Shown: positions 35,481 through 47,927, counted from the stretch's first letter. The stretch is DNA of 64,000 nucleotides from Strobilurus pachycystidiatus (GCA_019915135.1 JAHLMK010000005.1:434001-498000), one strand, 5' to 3'. Program-made: numbers and translations. Notes: a model not told the origin generated them from the sequence alone.

Positions 35481-35639
35481 CAGAATGGCCATTCCGGAGA
35501 TCGCTTGGGAGTCACGCGAAGCAGTGAATTAGGGCGGCCAAGCAGTGATTCCACGCAGCAAAGCTCAGAGTACCTACGCGGCGAGGCGGTAACATAACGC
35601 GAAGGAAACGATACATGAACCGGGTACGAAACATTCTGT

Positions 35640-35799
35640 CTACATGTATAGTCGCAACAGTGTCGTCCAAAGACCCGGAGGCCTACCAGGCTACGTGCGC
35701 ATGAGGCCTGGAGCCAATCCGTATAGACAGCTCATCGCGCGCCTCAACCTCAATGCTCCCATCTCGACTTGGACCTCAATATTCAATCGTGATTTATGG
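35640..35799 (+). pseudogene. relic of MED4 last exon
   Basis: Matches the last coding exon of MED4 (34459-34592) with many substitutions and small indels. The recognisable core 'MRPGANPYRQ' corresponds to 'MGPGANPYRQ' in MED4, and 'ctcgacttgg' to the DLDLD coding repeat. The terminal stop has become a Trp codon (TAG to TGG at the matching place) and the frame is disturbed. It has no upstream MED4 exons, so it is a non-functional by-product of the duplication. Confidence 0.85.
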
Positions 35800-35846
35800 A
35801 GGGTCTCTGTTTTATCTGAGGTTTGTGTCAATAATTGACCGCTTTT

Positions 35847-36476
35847 TCATAAAGGTAGCAGGACGTACCCGGCTGCGACCTCTCTCATCCTCCGGATACC
35901 CTTGATGAAGACATTCTCTTGCTTCGGAGGGGGGAGGTGGGAGTACTGCTTCGCAAAGCTGTCCAGCTGCTTCAGGAAACCCATGTTTGGACGGACGATC
36001 CCGCGTTTCGCCTGGACGAATTTGACCGCGTCGTCGACGCGCATTCCCGTCGATATCAAGTACGCGCACAGTACAGTCGCACTACGACTGACGCCTTGAA
36101 AACAGTGAATCTGTCGGGCACGTCAGTTTGGGCGCGCGGGTAGATGAATACAGTGTGGGGCACGAACTAGCACTTTACTCGAAGGGTCCTTGAGCGCCTC
36201 GGTGATGAACGTAGTGGTCGTAGGCAATTGGCTTAGCATGTCAGCGTCTGGCCTGTCGGTCAATGTAATCCACAATTTATTGCTCTCGGGAATGCAGTCA
36301 GGGATCTCGGGATCATGTTCGATGACCGAAACGACGTGCGTGATGCCAAGGTGCTGAAGTTCGTTTGTGTCGCGGGCAGTGTAATAATCGGAGAGGAAGA
36401 GGGATTTAGTTATGGAGCTGGCCTTGCCGAGTTTCAAGCCCGCGTAGCTGTTAGCGGAGACTTTTGTCGCCAGCAT
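35847..36476 (-). CDS. dual-specificity protein phosphatase, right (intact) copy
   Basis: A small cysteine phosphatase acting on phospho-Ser/Thr/Tyr proteins. Two exons (36168-36476 and 35847-36110, 57-nt intron) give 190 aa. The start MLATKVSANSYAG is chosen because it aligns with the left copy's start; an in-frame Met at 36512 is an alternative. Landmarks are 'ITKSLFLSDYYTARD', 'LGITHVVSVIEHDPEIPD', an acid-loop Asp in 'LTDRPDADMLSQLP', and the active site 'HCFQGVSRSAT' (HCX5R-S). The catalytic domain is complete. Its substrate is unknown. It is divergent from POL1 with about 330 bp between starts. Confidence 0.9.
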
Positions 36477-36810
36477 GCCAGTTTGCCATGTTTGTGAGGG
36501 GAAGGAGAGCATGGGGAGGAAGATAGTAGTGATAACAGGGTTGGAACAGGTGTGATGTTTATAAGTAGCTGTGTCGGTGAACAAATGGCGCCTGTGAGAG
36601 GAACACGTCGCCGTTGTCAAAGCGTCTGTCCGCACTGAGGCCGCGGTGATGGCTATCTCTGAAGATGTTACCGCTGCATAATGATGGACGTTACAATTCC
36701 TGTGCCACTGTAGAGCGATGCAGGGTCACGATGCCGGTCCAGGGCTGCCCGGCACGCCCGTAGTCACGGCCAGGTCACGCCGTTGCTCCCTTCCACCATC
36801 CTCTGAGTCT

Positions 36811-39800
36811 ATGGCCTCTAAGAAGTCGAAATTGGAGGCGCTCGCCGAGCTTAAACGCGCCAGACAAGGCGGCGGTCGTCAATATAAGGTCTGTGCGTCC
36901 CTCCTGCCGCGCTACTGCGATTGACTCGCGCTTTCAGGACGACGACGACGTGCAGATCTACGATGAAGTGTCTGAGGACAAATACAAGAGCATCGTCAGA
37001 GGCCGTCTGCAGCGAGACGACTTTGTGGTTGACGACGGTGTGGACGGATACATGGACAACGGCATGGACGACTTCGAAGAGGGTGAAGGATATGACTCTG
37101 AGGAGGAACGCGACCGAAGAAAGAAGAAGAGCAAAAGTGCGTTGCGCTGCACCACACAGCCTTGAAGACGCGTTTATTCTTCCTGCAGACCAGAAGAAGA
37201 CGTCCAAGCCAGAGCCCAAGGCCAAGCCGCGTGTTCCCGTGCAGCCGCCAGTCGCGTCGTCGTCCCTCAACGCGTATCGTCCCAAAAAGTCGGCAGAAGA
37301 TGAGAGCAGCTTCATGGCCGACCTCCTGGGCGACTTGGACTCCGCTCCTGCGCCCGTCGTCGCTCGCACCCGTAAACGAAAGACGTCGCCGTCTGCCGAC
37401 TTCAGCTCATCCCCGACACCGTACCGCTCTAGCAAGACATACGACGACTCATCTTCAGACGGCTTCGGCGAAGACGCGTTCATCCTCGACACGCCCAGCG
37501 ACGACGTCGTCTTCAGTCCCAAGAAGAGAATCAAGACCGACCCTGGCATGTCTTCACCCACCCAGCGCCTTGGGCAGATGGGCATGCACAGTCCGGACGC
37601 GGAGCCTGTCGTTGACGATTATGAGGACGTCGACATGGAAATGTTCAATGGAAACGTTGATCTTGACGAGGATGAGGATGACGTGAAGCCCGTTATCAAG
37701 AAAGTGGTGGTGGCGAAACAGCCACCAAAGAAAGCCGACCCAGACGCGGTCCCTGCCTGGCTCAAGGTGTACGAATCTCTCCCCGTGGCAGAGTATGACC
37801 CGATGGGGGCTTTGCAGACCTCTGGGTCGACATCCAACTCTTCCAGCGACGTCTCGGTCCTTGAAGAGGATGGTTCGGTCCGCTTCTTCTGGCTCGACTA
37901 CCTGGAGCTCGACGGAAAGCTATACTTCACCGGAAAGCTCAAGGACAAGAACACAGGACAGTGGGTCTCTTGCTGTGTCACCGTAGAAGGCCTCGAGCGT
38001 AATGTTTTCGTTCTTCCTCGCGAACGGCGCATGGAACTGGACGAGGAGGAAAACCTCGTACCTACCGACGAAGTACCCACCGAAGCCGACATTCGGAGTG
38101 ACTTTAACGCCCTTCGACAAAGCCATAACATCAAGAAATTCAAGGGGAAGTTTGTCAAGCGCAAGTACGCTTTCGCGGAAGCCGACGTTCCACGAGAGGA
38201 ACGCGACTGGTTTAAGGTTGTCTATCCTTTCGATCGTGAGTGCACAACTCTGTTTGGACTGAAACACAGCTGATCGATGTCAAGAGCCTCAAATTGTCGC
38301 CAACGCGATGACACAGAATATCCAAAAGGTTTTCGGCACCAATACTAGCGCGTTTGAGCTCTTGGTTATCAAGCGAAAGATCATGGGTCCCTGTTGGATT
38401 CAGATCAAGGATCCGAAGTTTGACAACCTTGGGGTGATGCGGTTATCCTCTCCCTAGTCATGATACTGACGGCCTTCGTTAGATATCTTGGTGTAAATTG
38501 GAAATGACAGTATCCGATCCCAAGGACTTCAGTCCCATCTCCGACTCTGATCCTGGTGCTCCGAGGGAGACGCCGCCTTTGACTGTCGTTAGCTTGAGTG
38601 TCAAGTCCATCGTCAACCACGAGAACAATACGAAGGAGGTGGTCTGTGTCACTGCAAGGACATGGCACAACAGTGAGCGCTCCCCTTTCATTTGTTTTTC
38701 GTGATGTTGAAACTAAGCCCAGTGAACATCGACGATCCCAAGCCGCCCGAACAACTGCCATGTACGGTACAAACGTTTGTTCGACCTCTGGGCAAGTTTC
38801 CTCCCAATTTTGAAGCTCGAGCACGCGCCAACAATAAAGGGAGCGTCTCACCCTCGAGTAACGAGCGCATGCTATTGAGTAGCCTTCTCCGTAAGCTGAC
38901 TGTTATCGACCGGTGGCCATGTTCACTTAAGTCCCCATAGAATCGTTCTACAAAAACGATCCGGACGTCATCGTTGGCCACGAGTTCCTGGGCTCATCTC
39001 TCGATGTCCTCCTCCACCGGATGAAAGAACTCAAGGTCAACCACTGGTCGAGAATCGGACGCTTCAGGCGCGCAAAGTGGCCCAACATCGGCAAGCAGGG
39101 AACCAACCTCAGATTCCTCGCTGGGCGCATGGCCTGCGATCTGACAAGTGATGCTGGGAAGGTGCGAGCGGAAGCAAATCTCAATTTCCAATTTCTTCTG
39201 ACATGCGTCATAGAGCATGATCTCTTCGACTACTTGGTCTTTGACGGAGATGTGCAAGACACACTTGAAGAACGAGCGGCAGGATATTGATCCTGATGAT
39301 ACAGCGAGCTACTTCGACTTCACTGTCAGTGGTCCTGATAGGTTGATGACCTTTGTGCGCCACTGCGAGCTCGATGCGCACTACCACATGGCCATCGCTT
39401 CCAAGGTGCAGATTTTGCCATTGACCAAGCAGTTGACAAACCTAGCTGGAAACTCTTGGTACGACTTTTCTTTACCGTCTGCCAGATGCTGTGTTGAATA
39501 CGTTGATAGGAACAAGACGCTGAATGGTGGTCGTTCGGAGCGAAACGAATACATTCTGCTTCACGAGTTTCATCGTCTCAAATACATCTGTCCTGACAAG
39601 GCCTGGGGAAAGACATTTGCGACAGGCTTCGAGAAAGAGAAGAAGGATGATGGCAAATCGAAACGAGACAAGTACAAAGGTGGTCTCGTCTTCGAGCCAA
39701 AGCGCGGACTTTGGGACAAGTACATCCTGGTCATGGACTTCAACTCGCTGTACCCCAGTATTATTCAAGAGTACAATATTGACTTCACGACGACGGACTC

Positions 39801-41958
39801 GATTGACAATGATACTCCGGTGTGTAATTGTTCATCTCCTCCATACCTCGCAATCTTCTGAGTTGTTGCTTTACAGATCGACGAGGAGAACCTGCCAGAG
39901 CCTCCCGGTTCCGACGTTCCTCAAGGAGTCCTTCCGCGTATTATTGCTACCCTCGTGAACCGCCGAAGACAGGTCAAGTCGTTGATGAAGGACAAGAAGG
40001 CTACCCCGGCTCAACTGCTCCAATACGACATTAAGCAGCAGGCGCTGAAGCTTACTGCCAACAGTATGTACGGCTGTCTCGGGTTCGAACACTCCAGATT
40101 CTACGCGAAGCCTTTGGCCGCCTTGACCACGTTCAAGGGGCGTGAGATTCTCACCCATACCAGGGAGCTTGCTGAAAGTCTCAATCTTGATGTGCGTGTC
40201 TTCGCCTTCGCCATGTTTCGCGTTTAACGGACTCATTAGGTCGTATATGGTGACACGGACTCTGTGTTCGTCAACTCCAACGTTACAGAGTTGTCAGAGG
40301 CTCTGAAGATCGCCGCCGAGTTCAAGAAAGCCGTTAATAACTGCTACAAACTCTTGGAAATTGATCTCGACGGTGTCTTCCAGCGGCTTCTTTTACTACA
40401 GAAGAAGAAATACGCGGCGATCAAATTCGAGGAGGGTACCAAAACCACGACCGAGATCAAGGGTCTTGACATGAAGCGCCGAGAGTATTGTGTCTTGTCG
40501 AAGACCATCTCCCAGTATGTGGCTATTCATGACTCAGTCCTCTCTTGCTGAGACGACAACAGATATGTGCTTGACAAGATTTTATCTGGTGATCCGACGG
40601 AGATCGTCGTTGAAGACATTCATGAATATCTTACGACAATCGGTTCCAACATCCGCGACGGCAAGGTCAAAGCTGAAGAATTCATCGTGTTCAAGGTACA
40701 TCTCTCCCTCTTCCTAAAGGACTCTTTTTCATTCGCCTTAGCGTCTTGGTAAAAATCCTGCCGACTATCCCAAGAGCGAAGGCCTTCCTCATGTAGCCGT
40801 GGCGAGAAGGATGATCGCGAAAGGCCAAAATCCCAAGGCCGGCGATGTCATTCCCTACATTTTCTGCCAGGCCGACGCCAAGGACGCGACGAAAAACACT
40901 TTGGCAGACCGAGCGCGGCACCCTGACGACCTTCGAAAGGCAGACTCGGATTTGACAATTGGCAAGTCACCCTCCAATTCAGTCGGGCGTGAATCTCACA
41001 TCAGTGTTTAGATTACGAATACTATTTAGCCAACCAGATCCTCCCGCCGATTGAACGACTGTGTGATCCGATTGAGGGTACTGAACGTACCCGTCTAGCC
41101 GAATGCTTAGGTTTGTATCCACACTTTGACTTCTTGTTCGCGCATCTTATATTGGACAGGCCTGGACCCCGCACGATATCGTACATCCGTGGCCAGCACC
41201 TTCTCGGAGGAACGAGCCTTCTCCTCCTTGGACTCACAAATGTCTGACGCCGAGCGATTCAAAGCAGCCTCGGCGTTCATTGTGAGGTGTCGAAGTTGTT
41301 CTGCTGAGAATACCTTCACTGCTCTCAACGACCGCAGCGTAAGGCTTCTAGCTTGGTGAATCAAAATGAATTGCTCACCTCTGATTCAGATGTCTATCGT
41401 GCAACCCCATGGGTTCCAATGCACGAACCCGAGCTGCCACGCCCCGTTGAATACGTACAGCCTCCAAGTTCAGCTTGAGGCCCAAATCCGGCACCATATC
41501 GCCCGATACTATGAGAGCTGGACGGTGTGCGATGATCCAACGTGTGGCTCAAGGACGCGCATGATGGGAGTTTATGGATGGAAATGTCTACGAGCAGAGT
41601 GCCGTGGAACTGCTACCTTTGAGGTGAGTCTTTTTGTTTGGCTCGTATCGTTCAGCTGATCTTGACGCCTCTCAGTACTCTGACTCTCAACTGTATGACC
41701 AACTTCGGTTCTACCTGTCATTGTTTGACGGTGAACGAGCCATCAAGTCCGCCACAGGAACGAGCAACTTCGGTGAGTTGGAAGAGTTCAATGGTTGACT
41801 ATGCTTTTTCTGATGGCTTTGCAGAGGAGGTTACCGTTCTGGTGGCTCAACACTCCCAATTTCTCGAAATGATGACCGCTTGCGTTGAAAAATATTTGAA
41901 CCAATGCGGTCGAAGATGGGTTGAAATGTCTAATTTGTTCTCATTTATGAAAATATGA
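36811..41958 (+). CDS. POL1: DNA polymerase alpha catalytic subunit
   Basis: The catalytic subunit of the polymerase alpha-primase complex that extends RNA primers at replication origins and lagging strands. The start [20 protein letters not shown] is the conserved family N-terminus; an in-frame Met at 36718 is less likely. A long acidic N-terminal region ([20 protein letters not shown]) precedes the B-family core. Polymerase motifs are intact: '[16 protein letters not shown]', '[14 protein letters not shown]' and '[11 protein letters not shown]'. The C-terminus has two cysteine modules (CRSC...CTNPSC and CDDPTC...CLRAEC) that bind the B subunit. The gene has many introns. The catalytic exonuclease acids are not expected in this family. 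Confidence 0.96.
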
Positions 41959-42526
41959 TGGATTGTAGTCTACGTTGGACAATGTACCACGCATACCTGT
42001 TGTAATTTATGTCATGTATACCACGCGCTTCCAGTCGAAATCCAAATGAGATGTTGATCTAAGGCTTGAGCAGTCCTTCTTTCACAGTGCCACTTGTCAA
42101 TTGACTTGAATACCTTATTATAAATGTCGCTATTAAGTTTGATTCGGCCTGAGCCTGTCATTGTCCAAGACATTTCCCCAACGCGGCTGTATCCGTAGAA
42201 TACCGCCACATATGGTGACGGGCACCCCATTCGAAGCTCTTTCGACAGAAGCCCAACCGCGAGTTCCCGGGAGCTTCTAGGAGCCCTCCTAGAACGCCGA
42301 CGATCCGGCTACCAAACTACATGCCGCCATTCAGATTCAACGTCGGAGCCGGTAACCTGCGAGAGAAGCCTGTGTGTGCCACTTCCAGTTATGTACGTAC
42401 GTACGTTCCTGACCAGCTGTAGCTCACAGGACTTCAAGATGTATTCATTACTAGACAAGAGATCGTATAAGATGTACAACACCAACAACAACAACGAGAT
42501 ATTAGTTGAGTTGATTGAGGAAACGT
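41959..42526. other. intergenic between convergent stops, about 0.57 kb
   Basis: No coding feature. It contains a short self-complementary ACGT run near 42395-42409, probably of no meaning. Confidence 0.5.
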
Positions 42527-43541
42527 TCAGTACGCAAAATTGACGTTGTGGCCCACTAACGAGTGCTTCTTGGGGGAGCCTCGTTTATGCTGTCCTCGCC
42601 TGGATCCTACTGGATACTCGCACTTTAGTTGCCTTTTGGCACATTGACTAAGAGCTCCTGGTCAGCTGAGATATTCGCAAATGAGGCGTTCAACATACTT
42701 GCATGGGCTGCCGTCTGCAGCACGTCCACACGCGATCTTGCGGGTCCTGCAGAAGTAGCATGCGAGGCTCGGGACTCTGTCCTCCCCGCGCGAGTGTTGG
42801 CTTAGTGCGCGAGACGGAGGGGAGCCCTCGGGACATATGTCGGGTGGTACGCGCTGGAGATACGGGCCCGGGCGTGTAGGCGGCGTGGCGTACATAGACG
42901 CAACGTGAGGAGCAAATTCTGTGTAAGGAGAATGCGGGGTATGAAGGGTTGGAGAATGCCGAGGGTTGGTATCGATGTATGATCCCCGTGGACGGTCATA
43001 ATCTTCCAAGTAGTCATAATGTAGACGACGGGGAAGAGGATGGAGTTCGTGTCGGGGAGGGATCTGCACAAGTCGGGTTATTGTCAGATTACAGGAGGGT
43101 CAGAAGCGTTTTGAATGGGGCTCACATATGACTGGTTGATGTCTGACGGAGCGCCATGAGAAGTCATCGCTGGCATCATGTTGTGTTGCTGTAGGTAATA
43201 TCCGTCGCTTTCTTGATAAGTCATGGACTGCTGTGACTGCTAGAAATGGACTTTCAGTCACATTTTTGCTTGTACGACGCAGAAAGACTGACCTGGGCAG
43301 GATACAGCGGTCTGATCCGATAGAAGGACGGAGGAGTGATAGCTGGCGGCAGAGGGAGGAGCGAGGGAGTAGCAATCTGCTGTTCATAGTCAAAGTTTTC
43401 GTAGTTGACGGCAGCGTTGGACCAAGACGGCTGGTATCGGTCATCCAGCTCGGGTGGCGTCAATATATCAAGTGATCTCCCCGACCTCCCGAAAGCATAA
43501 GTCGGCGTAGGCGAGAAGGTGGGCGCCAGGTATTGTGCCAT
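42527..43541 (-). CDS. Pro/Tyr/His-rich regulator with C-terminal Zn2Cys6 cluster
   Basis: The start MAQYLAPTFSPTPTYAFGRS opens a long low-complexity region rich in Pro, Tyr, Ser and His with no fold visible ('SQQSMTYQESDGYYLQQHNM', 'HSPYTEFAPHVASMYATPP'). The zinc cluster is near the C-terminus: 'LACYFCRTRKIACG...SPC' spliced to 'NQCAKRQLKCEYP', giving the CX2CX6C...CX2CX6C pattern, followed by a basic end (GSRRGQHKRGSPKKHS). The last exon begins after 'tcttag' and ends at the TGA at 42527-42529. Placement of the cluster at the C-terminus, rather than the usual N-terminus, occurs in a group of basidiomycete regulators. Targets unknown. Confidence 0.85.
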
Positions 43542-44832
43542 TGTCAGTCAGAAGCAAGTCTGTAGGCAGCAATTTTGAAGACAGAAAGCTGGGGTGATGA
43601 CCACCAGAGACTCGCTCTTTAAGAGGACGACTCGGTGATCGCGTTGCAGGCTTCCTGTATTTGTTTGCTTCTTTACCCAAGCGAGACGGCACGTGGAATA
43701 GAATCTGCATTTTTCCCACTTGTCGACTGAGTCAATCAAGATTTAACTCTGCCGATCCGAAAGTATCTCAAAGAACTGACCGGCCAGCTACACCGTACAG
43801 TTGCGATCTGTGAATGCGAGCAGTCATTCGACGCAATACTATGTCTGAAAACACGAGCCGAGGGCTATGACCATGGCGGTGAATCCTTGTGGAAGGGTCG
43901 AGATCGAGATCATCAACCTCGTCGGTTCGGCGACGTGAAGGTGAAGCGTGGATGACCGACGGCGACGACAAGGTTGATAGAGATCAAAGGCAAATTGTAA
44001 GATGTAGTTATGCATTCCGAATGGGATTATTTCCACCGATAGTTCGCCTTCGAGACCGTGTGGCGTAAGTAGGGAAGTGATACGTCTAGACTCCAGACTG
44101 TCAGCCACTTATTGCGGACATGAGAGAATTCATAATTGTAAAAAAGAATTCTGAGGCACATTTCCGGGCAAGAGAAATATGCCACACTGAGTTGTCGCGT
44201 ATCTGTGGCTTGATTGTTCTTGCGCCACATACATCAATGCAAGAACGGTGCCCATGCATCGCATAGATCAGGGGATGTTTGAAATATCGCTTAGTAGCTC
44301 AGACCCTCCTTTTGAGTGAATCTGTTGCCAGACGTTTGGGAAGACAGATACAAGAATACGCGCTAAGCACCTATCGGACGTAGAACTTGCGAACCAAGCT
44401 CGGGGAGTTGTTGAGCACGGTGACATCGGTTTTCCTGTGTAAAACAACATTCTGCACCGTGATTAGCATGCCTGAGATGGCCGTGGCCTTATAGCAGTCA
44501 CCAGCGGCCGACTCGCGGGAAGCCTGTAGCCGTGGGAAGGTACCCCAGGGCTGAGCACAGGATACAGACTGACAGCGCTAGTGACAGCGCCTAGTCAGGA
44601 AGACTGGTCTTCGTCAATGTATTCAGCAGCAAGAGAGACGCGAACCAAAACAGCTGAGAACTTGATGAGGAAAAAGCGAAGGAGAAGATGTGTGATCGGC
44701 CGATCACGCCAAATTCGGGTCGCGAGTTGCCGAATGTGTCTAATTCGCCGCCCCCTGCGACCTACGACCACGAGCGCAACATCCGTCATTGACCGACACG
44801 TTTCCCACTGGCAGCAGTCGGGCGCGCAGCTT
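43542..44832. other. intergenic, about 1.3 kb, divergent promoter region
   Basis: Lies between the C-terminal zinc-cluster regulator (minus) and the NDUFAF7 gene (plus). The open frames are short and featureless, and no gene or RNA is supported. Confidence 0.45.
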
Positions 44833-46529
44833 ATGCTATCACTGGCACCGACAGCCTCCAGATGTGCCGGAATAACCCGTAACACGTCTCGCATTTTGCA
44901 TGGCGCATTCTACTCGCGGCGCCCCGCACATAAGCCACCCTCCAAGGATGCTGGCAGGCCCCCAGAGCCATCGGACAAGTGGAACTACAACAGGAGCGCA
45001 CTCTTTGACGCAACGGACAAGGATGTCTCGAACCTTCCCATGGTCACCGCCAACCAGCTTGAGCGCAACGAGCAGCATCCTCGCAATGTGAAAATGCTTG
45101 CCAGGGACTTTGTCGAGGATTCCCTCTACAATCCCCACTATGGCTATTTCTCCAAGGCGGCGACTATATTCGACTCCTCTGACGATCCCTTCAACTTTCC
45201 AAAGATACGGAATGCGGTCGAGTTCCAGGAGGAGGTGGCAACGCGGTATCTGCCGTATGGCGCGAATGAGCAGTTGTGGCATACTCCGACAGAGCTGTTC
45301 AAGGTACTTGCTTACCATCAATAGGTCTCTTTCCCTCTCAACATCTCCCCCAGCCATTCTACGGGCAAGCAATAGCTCGGTGCCTCGTCTCGGAGTACCT
45401 CCTCAAGTATTTTCCATACGAAGATTTCGTTATATACGAGATCGGTGCTGGAAACGGTACTTTGGCGCGTAATATCCTCGACTATATCCGTGACGAACAT
45501 CCGGATGTATATGAACGGACGCGTTATACCATCGTCGAGATCAGTGCCAATTTGGTCCAGGCACAAAAGAAAAAACTGCACGGCGTGCATCCGTGCGTCA
45601 ATATTATAAACCAAAGCGTCTTTCGTTGGAACAAACTCGAACCCGCTCCTTGTTTCTTCCTTGCCATGGAAGTCATTGTAAGCATTTGTGATCATTGTTT
45701 TCATCGTTCATTTATGCCTCTTCAGGACAACTTTGCCCACGACGTTATTCGCTACGACATGAAAACGCTGCAGCCGTATCAAGGCGTCGTAGCCGTCGAC
45801 AACGAGGGCGATCTGGACATGATTTACTATCCAGTGACAGATCCCCTCATCTCGTCCTTCCTCAAACTTCGCAGGGATCTCAAACATCCTATTCCAGTGA
45901 ATAAGATACTGAGATCATCGAATACGCTTCGGTCATTATACCGGACTCTCCCATTCGCCGCAAACCTTTCAACTGCCGAATATATTCCAACGCGTATGCT
46001 CAGCCTGCTTCGCACACTCCGCAACCACTTCCCCAGACACCGCCTCCTCCTGTCCGACTTTTCCTCCCTCCCTCAGGCCATCCCCGGTATCAATGCTCCA
46101 GTTGTTCAGACGCGCTTCAGGAACTCCACCATACCCACAACGACGCTCCTCGTGCGGCCCGGCGCATTTGATATCTTCTTCCCTACAAACTTCGAGCAGC
46201 TCAGGGACATGTACGAATACACGCTCTCGCAGCCTGTCGCACCGTCCGCAGATGGCTTCCTCCCACATCGGTCTACGCCATTGACAACACATTCCGGGTC
46301 ACTGAGTCTGGGAGCGGACTACTTCTCTTCCCATCGCACCAGGACGAACCGGCGGAGTCCGCAGGATGGGGTCACATCGGCGAGTGGTCTTCCCGTCGGA
46401 GAGCACAAGTCGAGCGTGTTCTCGCACGCCGAGTTCATGCAGACGTACGCAGACCTGTCGCTTACCCGCCTGCGTAATGGGGAAAACCCCATGGTTGATT
46501 TCTACAAGAATGTCAAGTTTTTATTCTGA
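44833..46529 (+). CDS. NDUFAF7/MidA-family protein arginine methyltransferase (complex I assembly)
   Basis: A mitochondrial SAM-dependent methyltransferase that in animals dimethylates an arginine of NDUFS2 during complex I assembly. Three exons (44833-45303, 45354-45677, 45726-46529) give 532 aa. The N-terminus (MLSLAPTASRCAGITRNTSR) is a plausible matrix-targeting presequence, which decides the start. 'PHYGYFSKAATIF' and 'TPTELFKPFYGQAIARCL' match the family, the SAM motif is 'VIYEIGAGNGTLARNIL', and the metal-free core continues with 'YTIVEISANLVQAQKKKL'. It is longer than the human protein, mainly in the middle and C-terminal third. Confidence 0.92.
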
Positions 46530-46787
46530 TACGGATTTGTGTGCTATGTAGCAAGTAAAGTACAATGAAGTAGAGACAGAACAGCCTGGACAGGAACAGC
46601 TTCCTCCGCACTCGAAATGCGGGGTAAATATACCCCAGACCGGGCCGGATGCTGCCACCGTGCCGACGACGTTCTAGCGCCCAGTAAGAAGCGTGTTGGC
46701 ACCAGGTTGAACCTGTCCATTCACACACCCCAACGACTTGCGTGGCAGACGATCACTTTTGCTTAGCTATCCCTCCACATTATTACA

Positions 46788-47273
46788 GATGGTGCGTCCC
46801 CGTACTGGAACCTCGCACCTGAATCATACATTTTGATACTATGCATGTAGTCTGCCTACCCCGCCATCGTTATGGGTGCTCTGTGCACCGTTGGAGGAGT
46901 GGCCGGATTCGTACGGACGCGGTCTATCCCATCTCTCGTCGCTGGTGTCGGGTGAGCTGGGCCTCTATTCCATCTCGTACATCTCCGTTTACATGAACAG
47001 CGTCGGTGCACTCTACCTCTGGAGCGGGGACAGCATCAGGAAGGGCACCGCCAACGGCATTGAGGGCGCTTTGGGTGCGTTTTGATTCCTTCCTACTGAT
47101 TCATCCGTGTTGATTCCCGTCCACTTGTAGGCGCGTCCGCCGTCCTCTTCCTCTCATCCCTCCCTCGCGTGGCCAAAGGCCCCGTACCTGTTACGCTCGC
47201 CGCCACGGCAGCCATCGCTGGCGGATATTACGGACGGGTTCTGTACAATCTGCACAACCATGGCCATGTATGA
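46788..47273 (+). CDS. TMEM14-family small membrane protein
   Basis: A 106-residue protein of the TMEM14/UPF0136 family, small four-helix proteins of the mitochondrial inner membrane or other membranes; the animal TMEM14C member is linked to porphyrin transport. Four exons: 46788-46790 (the ATG alone), 46851-46951, 47001-47074 and 47131-47273, which keep frame. 'MSAYPAIVMGALCTVGGVAG', 'AGVGVGALYLWSGDSI' and 'GALGASAVLFLSSLPRVAKG' match the family's Gly-rich helices. The substrate in fungi is unknown. Confidence 0.88.
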
Positions 47274-47927
47274 TTGAGTCCATGCTTTGAAAGAAAGCGC
47301 ACCTGCTGTGTCGCTTTTATGTATGCATATGCGCTGACTGACTGGATATGTGTTGTTCAGCCGTGTAAATTTATCTTTTGAATATAAATCCCTTGCTCGC
47401 AGTTCGAATTGTGTACTTCTTCTCGTCATGTCGAAATTCTTATATACACTCAGGCGTTGCCAGCACGAAACTTGGCGAGACAGGTCTCATTGTATAGTAC
47501 GAGAGACTTGAGAGGTGTAGTACCGTCACCCAACTGCTCACGGTCGTCTCTACGCCACGTAATGAAGCGTGCTCGCCCAGCAAGTGCGAAAGACCGTATG
47601 ACTCTGAGCCACCATCTTTTGATCCCGAGTGAGGTACAACTCACACACACTGTAGCCGGGGGTAGCATCATTTGGTCGGTCTTTGTATAGTTGGCGGTAC
47701 GCGAGAACATATCGATCGCGACACGGCGCGAACACTTTGGCTATAAAGTTCATCTACACAACAGCGCGTAGCCTCTGGAATGTCTTCAAGGTGAGGACTG
47801 CATTGCGCTTGGTAGATGTCCTCGTATGCGACTCCAAGTCTGTCAGCTTCTGTCCAAGATACACTGAATTCGGAACCCAAGTTCGATACATGTGTGGATA
47901 CAGCTACAGAGAGGTTGTTCTCCTTCT
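47274..47927. other. intergenic between convergent stops, about 0.65 kb
   Basis: Nothing supported. A plus-strand frame at 47683-48015 overlaps the last exon of the 4EHP gene on the other strand and is a shadow. Confidence 0.5.

Larger units (their letters stand above)
35612..36720. repeat. tandem segmental duplication, right unit
   Basis: The second unit of the duplication described at 34424-35480. It contains a decayed MED4 last exon, an intact phosphatase gene and its promoter, and ends just before the DNA polymerase alpha gene. About 130 bases (35481-35611) separate the units. Ancestral order was presumably MED4, phosphatase, POL1. Confidence 0.9.

Noticed and set aside
36921..38273. A 450-codon plus-strand frame at the start of POL1
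   Set aside because: Its first part is out of frame with the real exons; only the part after about 37190 is coding. It is not a separate gene.
42395..42409. Self-complementary ACGT repeat
   Set aside because: Short, low-complexity and isolated between two convergent stops; no support for a regulatory role.
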